In this document: piece by piece, positions 18,348 to 26,716 of the stretch
Position numbering within the stretch: position 1 is the stretch's first letter
Layout of the letters: the number at the start of each line of letters is the position of its first letter
The notes under the pieces: model-generated
Databases searched by the model: none
Told to the model about the DNA's origin: nothing
The model's input: the letters and a program-made list of their open reading frames with translations, nothing else
NCBI GenBank assembly: GCA_947488905.1
Contig: CANLBJ010000003.1
Coordinates: 248,001 to 312,000 of the forward strand
DNA length: 64,000 nucleotides
Direction of reading: 5' to 3'
From: Ulvibacter algarum
GTDB lineage: Bacteria; Bacteroidota; Bacteroidia; Flavobacteriales; Flavobacteriaceae
Position numbers and translations under genes: made by a program

Positions 18348-19687
18348 TATCTATTAAATGTAATACGTTCTGCTTTTGGCTTAGTACCATATTTACCACC
18401 TTCATAAGCTAGAGTACCGTTAACAAAAGTATGTGTTATTCTAGATCTAAATGTAGTACCCTCAAATGGAGACCATCCACATTTATAATCAATATTGTCT
18501 TTAGAAACCGTCCAAGGAGCATTAGGGTCTATTAAAACCAAATCTGCTTTATAACCAACCTTAATATAACCCCTATCTTTAATCTCAAATAAGATTGCTG
18601 GATTGTGAGATATTTTCTCAACTAATTTCTCAACAGAAATTCTTCCTCTGTGATGCATTTCAAACAAAGCCTCTACCGCATGCTGCACTAACGGCCCTCC
18701 AGATGGAGCCTTTAAGTACGCATTGTTTTTTTCTTCTTTTGTGTGTGGCGCGTGATCTGTTGCAATAACATCTATCCTATCATCTAACAGCGCTTTCCAT
18801 AAACCATCACGGTCCTTTTCTGTTTTTACTGCAGGGTTCCATTTAATTTTTGTGCCTTTTGCTGCATAATCTTTATCTGTAAACCACAGATGATGTACAC
18901 AAACCTCTGCTGTAATCTTTTTGTCTTTTAATTTTTTCTTGTTACCGAAAAGTCCTGTTTCTTTTGCAGTAGACAGATGAAAGACATGTAATCTAGCACC
19001 TGTCTTTTTTGCTAAAGCGATTGCTCTAGAAGAAGATATATAACAAGCCTCTTCACTTCTAATAATAGGGTGTTGATCTATAGGTATATCATCACCAAAC
19101 TCTTCTTTTGCTTTTGCTAGATTAGTTTTAATAGTATCTTCATCTTCACAATGAGCAGAGATTAATAATTTTGTTTTACTAAAAATTTTTTCTAATGTCT
19201 TAGGGTCATCCACAAGCATATTACCTGTTGATGAGCCAAGAAAAAGTTTTAAACCAGCAACCTTAGTTGGGTCTACCTTTAAAATCTCTTCTAGATTATC
19301 ATTAGTCCCACCAAACATGAAACTATAGTTTGCCCAAGAGTCTTTAGCAGCAATTGCAAATTTATCTTCAAGTAAATCTATAGTAGTAGCTTGAGGCACT
19401 GTGTTTGGCATCTCAATAAAAGTGGTAATACCCCCAGCCACAGCCGCTCTTGATTCTGTTGCTATAGTAGCTTTGTGAGTTAACCCTGGTTCTCTAAAAT
19501 GTACTTGATCATCTATCATCCCAGGTATGAGATAATGTCCATCTGCATCAATAACTCTCGTCTCGCTGCTTTTTACACTTATGCTTTCTGCAATTTCTGC
19601 TATGAGATCATTTTTAACTAAAACATCACCAGTAAAAATACTCCCTTCGTTTACAATGTTTGCATTCTTAATTAAATAGCTATTCAT
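18347..19687 (-). CDS. pyrC: Dihydroorotase, Bacteroidota type
   Basis: It cyclises carbamoyl-aspartate to dihydroorotate in pyrimidine synthesis. The 446-aa amidohydrolase barrel shows the motifs IDDQVHFREPG, GLKLFLGSS (bridging Lys), SAHCEDE, HVFHLSTA and ATDHAPHT. The usual H-x-H metal pair at the first motif is Q-V-H, so one metal ligand of the classical binuclear site is absent. I recall the same Gln in related Bacteroidota enzymes, so this is probably a lineage trait and not damage. Both ends overlap neighbours by one base, implying tight translational coupling. Confidence 0.9.
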   Translation of the reverse strand: MNSYLIKNANIVNEGSIFTGDVLVKNDLIAEIAESISVKSSETRVIDADGHYLIPGMIDDQVHFREPGLTHKATIATESRAAVAGGITTFIEMPNTVPQATTIDLLEDKFAIAAKDSWANYSFMFGGTNDNLEEILKVDPTKVAGLKLFLGSSTGNMLVDDPKTLEKIFSKTKLLISAHCEDEDTIKTNLAKAKEEFGDDIPIDQHPIIRSEEACYISSSRAIALAKKTGARLHVFHLSTAKETGLFGNKKKLKDKKITAEVCVHHLWFTDKDYAAKGTKIKWNPAVKTEKDRDGLWKALLDDRIDVIATDHAPHTKEEKNNAYLKAPSGGPLVQHAVEALFEMHHRGRISVEKLVEKISHNPAILFEIKDRGYIKVGYKADLVLIDPNAPWTVSKDNIDYKCGWSPFEGTTFRSRITHTFVNGTLAYEGGKYGTKPKAERITFNR

Positions 19688-20427
19688 TAGATATCGTATC
19701 GATTAAAAAGACTCTTGATCTTCATTTTTAAAACTCCAAAAATAGCTTCGGAAATAATCCCGGCACTCATTTTTGATTCTCCTTTTGTTCTATCTGTAAA
19801 AATTACAGGCACTTCTACTATTTTAAACTTACTTAAATGCGCTTTAAACTTCATCTCTATCTGAAAGGCATATCCTAGAAAGCGAATTTTATTTAGATTA
19901 ATTGTCTCTAGCACATTTCTTCTATAACAAATAAACCCTGCAGTGGTATCGTGTATATTCATTCTTGTTACAAAACGCACATACCTTGATGCCCCCCAAG
20001 AGAGTAAAACTCTACTCATAGGCCAATTTACCACATTAACTCCCGTTACATATCTTGAACCAATGGCAAGATCATTACCATCATTATGACAAGCATTATA
20101 CAACCTAATTAAATCTTTTGGGTTATGAGAAAAATCTGCATCCATTTCAAAAACATATGCATAAGTTCTCTCTAACGCCCACTTAAAACCAGCAATATAC
20201 GCTGTACCAAGACCTTGCTTGCCTTTGCGCTTTAATAAATGTAAGCGTTCTGGAAACTCACTCATCAATCCCTCAATAAAAACACCCGTTCCATCTGGCG
20301 AATTATCATCTACTACAAGCATATGAAAGTCCTGATCTAAAGCAAACACAGAACGCACCAAGGCATCGATGTTCTCAATTTCATTATACGTTGGGACAAC
20401 TATTACCGCGTTAATGGTACTACTCAT
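19687..20427 (-). CDS. Polyprenol-phosphate mannosyltransferase-like glycosyltransferase (GT2)
   Basis: A 246-aa GT-A enzyme of the dolichol-phosphate mannose synthase (DPM1) family. Motifs are VVVPTYNEIENID, VVDDNSPDGTG and the DxD-like EMDADFSHNP. No C-terminal GtrA-like membrane domain is present, as in short bacterial forms. It likely moves a sugar from a nucleotide donor to polyprenyl phosphate for later periplasmic glycosylation; a GT87-like membrane protein at 46.5 kb could use such donors (inference). It is the first gene of the operon with pyrC, with a promoter box 6 nt upstream. Confidence 0.88.
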   Translation of the reverse strand: MSSTINAVIVVPTYNEIENIDALVRSVFALDQDFHMLVVDDNSPDGTGVFIEGLMSEFPERLHLLKRKGKQGLGTAYIAGFKWALERTYAYVFEMDADFSHNPKDLIRLYNACHNDGNDLAIGSRYVTGVNVVNWPMSRVLLSWGASRYVRFVTRMNIHDTTAGFICYRRNVLETINLNKIRFLGYAFQIEMKFKAHLSKFKIVEVPVIFTDRTKGESKMSAGIISEAIFGVLKMKIKSLFNRYDI

Positions 20428-20433
20428 AGGCTA

Positions 20434-20441
20434 CAAAGGTA
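20434..20441 (-). promoter_or_regulatory. Putative -7 promoter box 6 nt before the DPM1-like start
   Basis: TACCTTTG on the minus strand fits TAnnTTTG, and six bases separate it from the ATG at 20427. This suggests a leaderless or nearly leaderless operon mRNA. Confidence 0.45.
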
Positions 20442-20533
20442 CTTTTTTTTAAGCAAAACAAAGACGATATCCACAGGATTAGACAAGACAATTACAAGCT
20501 ATTCTTGTACCTTTATCGCCATAAAAATATACA

Positions 20534-21187
20534 TTGGATTTCTTAGAACGTCATAGCACATATTTAGACTGGATCACGCTTGTTTTTCTAGGCTGCATCA
20601 TATTGATGACAATCGCAAAATTGTTATTCCCTAAACGCTTTGAATCGTTTATTTATTTGCCTCTAACTACAAAATATTTTTTAGTGCAAGGAAAAAACGA
20701 TGAGCTAACCCACGGGTTTAATGTCTTATTATTTATAGTTCAATTACTTTCTATATCCTTTTTCATATACCTTTTTTTAGTAGAAATAGGTTATGGTAAA
20801 GAACAAAGGCCGTGGTTACTATACATTCAAATTTGCTCTCTATATTTTGTGTTTATTGGTTTTAAGTTATCTGTAGAAAAAATCATTGGAAATGTTTTCA
20901 ATATGGAGCGAATAATGAACTTTTACCTCTATCAAAAGCTTACATATAAAAACTATATTGGCATTTTAATACTCATTTGCAACATTTTAATGGTGTATTC
21001 ATTCGGGAATAACAAAACTGGACTCCTTGTTATTATTGCGATAAGCGCAATTTTAAACGGAATAGGACTATTACTGAGTCTTAAAACTTTCCGAAGTATT
21101 ATTATACCTAATTTCTTGTATTTTATTTTGTATCTTTGCGCTCTTGAAATTGCCCCCTACATCATCCTTTACAAAGCGGTAATCTAG
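20534..21187 (+). CDS. DUF4271 membrane protein
   Basis: A 217-aa protein with about six transmembrane helices, matching the Bacteroidota family DUF4271. Start is the TTG at 20534; the next in-frame ATG would remove the first helix. No catalytic residues are apparent. It lies 27 nt before hemD. DUF4271 beside uroporphyrinogen-III synthase is an arrangement I recall in other flavobacteria, so a role linked to heme synthesis or cytochromes is possible but unproven. Confidence 0.78.
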   Translation: MDFLERHSTYLDWITLVFLGCIILMTIAKLLFPKRFESFIYLPLTTKYFLVQGKNDELTHGFNVLLFIVQLLSISFFIYLFLVEIGYGKEQRPWLLYIQICSLYFVFIGFKLSVEKIIGNVFNMERIMNFYLYQKLTYKNYIGILILICNILMVYSFGNNKTGLLVIIAISAILNGIGLLLSLKTFRSIIIPNFLYFILYLCALEIAPYIILYKAVI

Positions 21188-21213
21188 GTAGTTATAAATA
21201 AAACAAACTGTGT

Positions 21214-21960
21214 ATGAAAGTGAAAACTATATTAGTTTCCCAGCCTGAGCCAAAGGTTGAAAACTCACCTTATTTTGACTTAATAGATAGACAAAAGGTT
21301 AAAATTGATTTCGTCCCTTTTATTCACGTAGAAAGTGTACCAGGTAAAGAAGTTCGTAACCAAAAAGTAGATCTTAATGAGTATACTGCTATAATACTTA
21401 CAAGTAGAAATGCAGTAGATCATTTTTTTAGAATCGCCGAAGAGCTTCGTTTTAAGGTGCCAGATTCTATGAAATATTTTTGTCAAAGTGAAGCTGTTGC
21501 TTATTACCTACAAAAATATGTAGTGTATAGAAAGCGTAAAATTTACGTAGGTAAAAGAACTTTTACTGAGCTTTCTCCATTAATTAAAAAGTACAAGAAC
21601 GAGAAATTCTTATTACCATCTACAGATAAGTTAAAAGACGAAGTACCTAAAGTTCTTAACGAACTAAAAGTAACTTGGAAACAAGCAATACTCTACAGAA
21701 CAGTAGTTAGCGATTTAAGTAACCTGAGAGATGTTTTTTATGACATACTTGTCTTCTTTAGCCCAAGCGGAATAGAGTCTTTGTTACAAAATTTTCCAGA
21801 TTTTGAACAGAACGATACGCGTATCGCAGTTTTTGGAAACACAACAGTAAAGGCAGCTGCAGATAGTGGTTTGCGCGTTGATATTAAAGCGCCAACGCCA
21901 GACACTCCATCTATGACAATGGCACTAGAAAAATACATTAAAGAGAACAACAAGAAGTAG
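21214..21960 (+). CDS. hemD: Uroporphyrinogen-III synthase
   Basis: A 248-aa protein that closes and inverts ring D of hydroxymethylbilane in tetrapyrrole synthesis. The two-lobed HemD pattern is visible: ILTSRNAVDHFFRIAEE in lobe one, ILVFFSPSGIESLLQNFPDF in lobe two, then IAVFGNTTVKAAADSGLRVDIKAP at the C-terminus. Sequence conservation in this family is low, so the assignment rests on the S-R/S-P-S-G-I motifs and length. It follows the DUF4271 gene and ends before a bidirectional terminator. Confidence 0.85.
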   Translation: MKVKTILVSQPEPKVENSPYFDLIDRQKVKIDFVPFIHVESVPGKEVRNQKVDLNEYTAIILTSRNAVDHFFRIAEELRFKVPDSMKYFCQSEAVAYYLQKYVVYRKRKIYVGKRTFTELSPLIKKYKNEKFLLPSTDKLKDEVPKVLNELKVTWKQAILYRTVVSDLSNLRDVFYDILVFFSPSGIESLLQNFPDFEQNDTRIAVFGNTTVKAAADSGLRVDIKAPTPDTPSMTMALEKYIKENNKK

Positions 21961-22039
21961 TGAACAGATAGTAAGAAAAGCACTAAGACTATTTTAAAAC
22001 TTTTCTAACTAGATTATTTACAAGACATATTTAAACATA

Positions 22040-22075
22040 AAAAAAGAGCTGAATTTTAAAATTCAGCTCTTTTTT
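22040..22075. terminator. Bidirectional terminator between hemD and pckA
   Basis: AAAAAGAGCTGAATTTT pairs with AAAATTCAGCTCTTTTT as a near-perfect palindrome, T-rich on both strands. It separates two convergent genes. Confidence 0.92.
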
Positions 22076-22091
22076 ATTTACACTTAAAATA

Positions 22092-23702
22092 TTATTTCAA
22101 CTCTGGTGGTCCACCTGCTAAGATTTCTGCATTAGCATAATCTTCAAACTGCTTAAAGTTATTTTTAAATGACGCTGCTAGTTTATGTGCAGTTTCATAA
22201 TAACCTTTGTCGTTGTTCCAAGTAGCTCTTGGGCTTAACACCTCTGTAGGTACATTAGGACAAGTTCTAGGTTGTGCTAGACCAAATACAGAATGAACGT
22301 GATAGTTTCCTTTATTTGCTGCATCAAGACTTCCATCCATTGCCGCAGTAATCATCGCTCTAGTATATTTTAATTTCATTCTAGAACCTACTCCATAGGG
22401 ACCTCCAGTCCAACCTGTGTTAACAAGCCATACGTTTACTCCAGAATCTTTCATTTTCTTACTCAACATCTCTGCATATCTCGTAGGATGAAGCGGCATA
22501 AATGGTGCTCCAAAACAAGCAGAAAAACTTGGCATTGGCTCAGTTACTCCCGCCTCTGTTCCTGCCACTTTTGCTGTATAACCACTAATAAAGTGATATG
22601 CAGCTTGACCTGGAGTCAGTTTTGAAATAGGAGGCAGTACACCAAAAGCATCTGCTGTTAAGAAAAATATGTTTTTAGGATTTTCACCTATAGAAGGAAC
22701 TTTAATGTTATCTATATGATAAATAGGATAGCTTACTCGCGTGTTTTGAGTAATAGAGATATCTGCAAAATCTACTACACCATTGTCATCCATCACTACA
22801 TTTTCTAGAATCGCCCCTGGCTTAATAGCGTTATAGATGTCTGGCTCATTTTCTGCTGAAAGGTTAATCACTTTAGCATAACAGCCACCTTCAAAATTGA
22901 AGACTTTGTTATCTGCCGTCCACCCATGCTCATCATCTCCTATTAGCTTACGAGCTGGATCTGCAGATAATGTTGTTTTCCCTGTTCCTGAAAGACCAAA
23001 GAATATAGCCGTCTCACCATTATCACCCACATTTGCAGAACAGTGCATAGGCAATGTGTTCTTCTGTACAGGTAAAATAAAGTTAAGAGCTGAGAAAATC
23101 CCTTTTTTGATTTCACCAGTATAACCAGTTCCACCTATTAAAGCAATCTTTCTTGTAAAGTTTAAAATAGCAAAGTTATGCTGGCGCGTTCCATCTAATT
23201 CTGGATCTGCCATAAAACTTGGAGCATTAACAATTAACCACTCAGGGCCAAAATTTTCTAACTCCTCCTCAGAAGGTCGCAAGAACATATTATGAGCAAA
23301 CATATTTGCCCATGGGTGCTCGTTAATAACTCTTATATTTAATTTATAATCAACATCTGCACAAGCATAACTGTCTCGTACATAAATCTCTTTATCAGAA
23401 AGGTAATCTGTTACCTTATTATATAAAGCATCAAATTTGTCTGGCGAAAAAGGAATATTTATATCCCCCCACCACACTTCATCTTTAGTAACATCATCTT
23501 TTACAATGAAGCGATCCATTGGAGAACGACCTGTAAACTCACCTGTGTTTACCGCAAGCGCGCCGCTACTGGCCTCTTTTCCTTGTCCTTTAGATATTGT
23601 TTCGTTGTGAAGCGCTTCCGAAGAAAGCTGATATTTCACTTTAGCATTCTTGATGCCATAATTGTCGACCGAAATCGTTTTAGTAGTTTGGTTTTGAGCC
23701 AT
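22092..23702 (-). CDS. pckA: Phosphoenolpyruvate carboxykinase (ATP)
   Basis: It converts oxaloacetate and ATP to phosphoenolpyruvate for gluconeogenesis. Motifs are the kinase P-loop GLSGTGKTTLSADP, the preceding NVGDNGETAIFFG, the metal-binding DDEHGW and the C-terminal FGAPFMPLHPTRYAEML. I start at the ATG at 23702 (MAQNQTTKT), giving 536 aa, the family's usual size. The 18-codon upstream extension (Cys-rich) has no counterpart in the family and contains the promoter box. It is a single gene, convergent with hemD. Confidence 0.95.
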   Translation of the reverse strand: MAQNQTTKTISVDNYGIKNAKVKYQLSSEALHNETISKGQGKEASSGALAVNTGEFTGRSPMDRFIVKDDVTKDEVWWGDINIPFSPDKFDALYNKVTDYLSDKEIYVRDSYACADVDYKLNIRVINEHPWANMFAHNMFLRPSEEELENFGPEWLIVNAPSFMADPELDGTRQHNFAILNFTRKIALIGGTGYTGEIKKGIFSALNFILPVQKNTLPMHCSANVGDNGETAIFFGLSGTGKTTLSADPARKLIGDDEHGWTADNKVFNFEGGCYAKVINLSAENEPDIYNAIKPGAILENVVMDDNGVVDFADISITQNTRVSYPIYHIDNIKVPSIGENPKNIFFLTADAFGVLPPISKLTPGQAAYHFISGYTAKVAGTEAGVTEPMPSFSACFGAPFMPLHPTRYAEMLSKKMKDSGVNVWLVNTGWTGGPYGVGSRMKLKYTRAMITAAMDGSLDAANKGNYHVHSVFGLAQPRTCPNVPTEVLSPRATWNNDKGYYETAHKLAASFKNNFKQFEDYANAEILAGGPPELK

Positions 23703-23727
23703 CACACATTTTATTATTGTTGCGGTG

Positions 23728-23735
23728 CAAAAGTA
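23728..23735 (-). promoter_or_regulatory. Putative -7 promoter box for pckA
   Basis: TACTTTTG on the minus strand fits TAnnTTTG. It is 25 nt before the ATG at 23702 and inside the extended reading frame, which argues against the longer start. The rest of the 251-nt gap up to 23953 holds only a weak CCGCA/TGCGG hairpin at about 23919-23938. Confidence 0.5.
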
Positions 23736-23953
23736 ACAAAATAGCAATACACACACCCTTTATATCTTCTTAATTATCACTACAAGTTGTTAATAAATGA
23801 TTTTTAAGAAAACAATACAATAGCAAAATCCTCAAAAACACTAGCTAAACAGAGGTGTTTTTTACATTATTCTAAAATACAATTACAGTATAAAATCATT
23901 TTCGCAATACACCTACCCCGCAAGACCTTTTATGCGGAAATATTAAAAAGGGG

Positions 23954-24337
23954 CTATTTGCTCTTTAAAACACCCATAGCTAACCAAACCCAACCAACTA
24001 TAAAGAGTAAACCACCTAAAGGAGTTAAGAATGCTATTCCTTTTACAGCAAAAGGTAGAATATCTTGTAATGACAATAAATATATAGAACCAGAAAACAA
24101 TAAGATTCCTAAACCAAAAAGCCAAAAAACACGACGTTTTAATATTTCAGAAATACTTGGCGTTAACCCAATCACAAACAAAGCAAGCACGTGATACATT
24201 TGATAACGCACACCTGTTTCAAAACTTGCTAGTGAAGATGTGTCTACAAGATTCTTAAGAACATGTGCTCCAAAAGCTCCTATGCCAATGGTGATTGCTG
24301 TAAGTATCGCCGCGGTAACAACTATTTTTTTATTCAT
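23954..24337 (-). CDS. DUF423 small membrane protein
   Basis: A 127-aa protein with four predicted transmembrane helices. The N-terminal GIGAFGAHVLKN after the first helix is the DUF423 hallmark, and the C-terminal FLTPLGGLLFIVGW also fits. Function in bacteria is unknown. The gene is monocistronic and divergent from the saccharopine-dehydrogenase-type gene, with 79 nt between start codons. Confidence 0.87.
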   Translation of the reverse strand: MNKKIVVTAAILTAITIGIGAFGAHVLKNLVDTSSLASFETGVRYQMYHVLALFVIGLTPSISEILKRRVFWLFGLGILLFSGSIYLLSLQDILPFAVKGIAFLTPLGGLLFIVGWVWLAMGVLKSK

Positions 24338-24366
24338 ATTATCTAAGTTCTAAGTATCGATTGTAG

Positions 24367-24374
24367 TATTTTTG
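24367..24374 (+). promoter_or_regulatory. Putative -7 promoter box for the saccharopine dehydrogenase-type gene
   Basis: TATTTTTG fits TAnnTTTG, 42 nt before the ATG at 24417. Confidence 0.45.
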
Positions 24375-24416
24375 TATAACAAAATTACACCCATAAAGGT
24401 AACCAAAACCCATTAA

Positions 24417-25787
24417 ATGAGAAATATTTTAATCATAGGAGCGGGTCGTTCTGCTACAAGTTTAATCAAGTACTTATTAGACAAAAGTGAGGCAGAAGAG
24501 CTGTTCTTAACCATAGGAGACCTTAATATACAAAATGCGCAAAAATTTACGAGTGGCCACCCAAATGGGCGCGGCATTTTATTAGATGTATTTAATGAAC
24601 CGCAACGTCGTGAAGCTGTAGAGAACGCAGATCTTGTGATCTCCATGCTTCCTGCACGTTTTCATATAGAAGTAGCAAAAGACTGTATTGAGTTTGGCAA
24701 ACACCTTGTGACAGCCTCTTATATAAGTAATGAAATGCAACTACTTGACCCAATGGCTAAAGCCAAAGGACTTGTATTTATGAACGAGATTGGACTAGAC
24801 CCTGGTATAGACCATATGAGCGCAATGCAAATCATAGATCGTATTAAGGATAAAGGCGGAAAAATGCTTTTATTTGAAAGTTTTACTGGCGGGCTCGTTG
24901 CCCCAGAGAGCGACAACAACCTTTGGAATTATAAATTTACATGGAACCCTCGCAACGTTGTACTTGCTGGTCAAGGTGGTGCTGCAGAGTTTATACAAGA
25001 AGGAAAATATAAGTATATACCTTATAATAGACTTTTTAGAAGAACAGAATTTATAGAAGTAGATGGCTACGGTAAGTTTGAGGTATATGCAAATAGAAAC
25101 TCTTTAAAATATCAATCTATTTATGGCCTTAAAGACGTTCTTACACTTTATAGAGGTACCATAAGACGTGTAGGCTTTAGTAAAGCGTGGAATATGTTTG
25201 TCCAATTAGGGATGACAGATGACACCTACAATCTACCAGATAGTGAAACACTAACCTATAGAGATTTTGTTAATTGTTTTTTACCATACTCACCTACAGA
25301 CAGTGTTGAGCTTAAACTAAGACATAGTTTAAAAATAGATCAAGATGATCTAATGTGGGAAAAACTAGTTGATCTTGACATATTAAGCAAGGAGAAAGTG
25401 ATCGGAATCAAAGATGCTACACCTGCACAATGCTTGCAAAAGATTTTAATGGATAGCTGGACATTAGCAGAAGATGATAAAGACATGATTGTTATGTATC
25501 ATAAATTTGGCTACGAACTTGACGGTAAAAAGCACCAAATAGATAGTAACATGATTTGCATAGGTGATGACCAAACTTACACATCTATGGCAAAAACAGT
25601 AGGACTACCTGTTGCTATTGCAGCAATAAAAATATTGAATAAAGAGATTACAACTCCAGGTGTTCAACTACCTATAAAGAGAGAAGTTTATGAACCTATC
25701 TTAAAAGAGCTTGAAGACTATGGCATTAACTTTACAGAAAAAGAAGTACCTTATTTAGGATACAATCCTGATAGTGTTATTGGGTAA
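24417..25787 (+). CDS. Saccharopine dehydrogenase-family oxidoreductase
   Basis: A 456-aa protein with an N-terminal Rossmann motif ILIIGAGRSATSLIKYLL (residues 4-21). The saccharopine-reductase-type second domain includes MNEIGLDPGIDHMSAMQIID and FTGGLVAPESDNNLWNYKFTW. The family interconverts saccharopine with glutamate and aminoadipate semialdehyde. Lysine catabolism is supported loosely by the glutaryl-CoA-dehydrogenase-type gene in this window. A carboxynorspermidine-type enzyme is an alternative because that family is related, but length and the LDPGIDH motif favour the saccharopine type. A terminator follows. Confidence 0.8.
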   Translation: MRNILIIGAGRSATSLIKYLLDKSEAEELFLTIGDLNIQNAQKFTSGHPNGRGILLDVFNEPQRREAVENADLVISMLPARFHIEVAKDCIEFGKHLVTASYISNEMQLLDPMAKAKGLVFMNEIGLDPGIDHMSAMQIIDRIKDKGGKMLLFESFTGGLVAPESDNNLWNYKFTWNPRNVVLAGQGGAAEFIQEGKYKYIPYNRLFRRTEFIEVDGYGKFEVYANRNSLKYQSIYGLKDVLTLYRGTIRRVGFSKAWNMFVQLGMTDDTYNLPDSETLTYRDFVNCFLPYSPTDSVELKLRHSLKIDQDDLMWEKLVDLDILSKEKVIGIKDATPAQCLQKILMDSWTLAEDDKDMIVMYHKFGYELDGKKHQIDSNMICIGDDQTYTSMAKTVGLPVAIAAIKILNKEITTPGVQLPIKREVYEPILKELEDYGINFTEKEVPYLGYNPDSVIG

Positions 25788-25810
25788 GTTTCAACTTCAT
25801 TTTAAACACA

Positions 25811-25851
25811 AAAAATCCACAATTCAATGTTTTGAATTGTGGATATTTTTT
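25811..25851. terminator. Bidirectional terminator
   Basis: ATCCACAATTCAA pairs with TTGAATTGTGGAT around a TGTT loop, with A and T runs outside. It serves the rightward saccharopine-type gene and the leftward zinc peptidase gene. Confidence 0.92.
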
Positions 25852-25873
25852 GACTACTATTTAATACTCAGTC

Positions 25874-26563
25874 TTATCTTCTATTAAGATAGATACTAAT
25901 AAAGTATAATAAGTTTGCTAGAGAACCTAAGGCCGCCACAAGATATGTTCTTGCTGCCCATTTTAAAGCATCTTCTGCACCGGCGTGCTCTTCTTTAGTT
26001 ACCATATTTGCGCTTTCTAACCACGCTAACGCTCGGTTACTAGCATCATATTCTACAGGTAATGTGATCATTGTGAAAGCTGTGGTCATTGCAAACAACG
26101 CAATCCCTATTAAAAAGACCGTGTTACCAAACACAGTTCCAGCAGCAGATAAAGCAAGACCTGCCATTATTACGATATTTGAAAGTTTTCCAGAAATCCC
26201 AACTACAGGTACAATTGCAGATCGCATTTTTAACCAACTATAAGCTGTAGCGTGTTGTATAGCGTGCCCTACTTCGTGAGCAGAAACCGCCGCAGCTGCA
26301 GCATTTCTTTCATTGTAAACTACCTCACTTAAGTTTACCGTTTTATTTGCTGGGTTGTAATGATCTGTTAATTGACCTTTAACAGAGAGCACCTCAACAT
26401 CTGTTATGCCGTTATCTGCAAGCATTTTTTCTGCAATTTCTTTACCGCTCATTCCGTTTTGCAACGAGATTTGAGAATAATGTTTGAACTTACTTTTTAG
26501 CTTATTGCTCACAAATGAACTTACTAAAAATATAACTCCCGCTAGTATATAATATCCTATCAT
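25874..26563 (-). CDS. Zinc metallopeptidase, YugP type
   Basis: A 229-aa membrane protein. The N-terminal helix (residues 1-17) is followed by the catalytic zinc motif VSAHEVGHAIQHA (HExxH, about residues 95-107). Two further helices come near 120-165, and then AxALPVEYDASNRAL-like text (ITLPVEYDASNRA), which provides the third ligand in this family. Substrates are unknown. It is a single gene between two terminators. Confidence 0.87.
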   Translation of the reverse strand: MIGYYILAGVIFLVSSFVSNKLKSKFKHYSQISLQNGMSGKEIAEKMLADNGITDVEVLSVKGQLTDHYNPANKTVNLSEVVYNERNAAAAAVSAHEVGHAIQHATAYSWLKMRSAIVPVVGISGKLSNIVIMAGLALSAAGTVFGNTVFLIGIALFAMTTAFTMITLPVEYDASNRALAWLESANMVTKEEHAGAEDALKWAARTYLVAALGSLANLLYFISIYLNRR

Positions 26564-26655
26564 AATTTTGTCCGTATTAACGGATAAGTATTAATTAAAC
26601 GTATTGACACTTCTTTGCTTTACAAAGCATATCAGTATTTAAAAATAAAGATAGC

Positions 26656-26688
26656 AAAAAGCGTGCAGTTTTCACTACACGCTTTTTC
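26656..26688. terminator. Bidirectional terminator after leuS
   Basis: AAAAAGCGTG-x-AGT pairs with ACT-x-CACGCTTTTT, with one mismatch and a short loop. It lies 29 nt downstream of the leftward leuS stop at 26717. Confidence 0.85.
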
Positions 26689-26716
26689 AACTTGGTTAAT
26701 TTTCGATATACCGTGC

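Noticed and set aside
23703-23756. 18-codon N-terminal extension of PckA
   Set aside because: Cys-rich and absent from the family; the putative -7 promoter box lies inside it.
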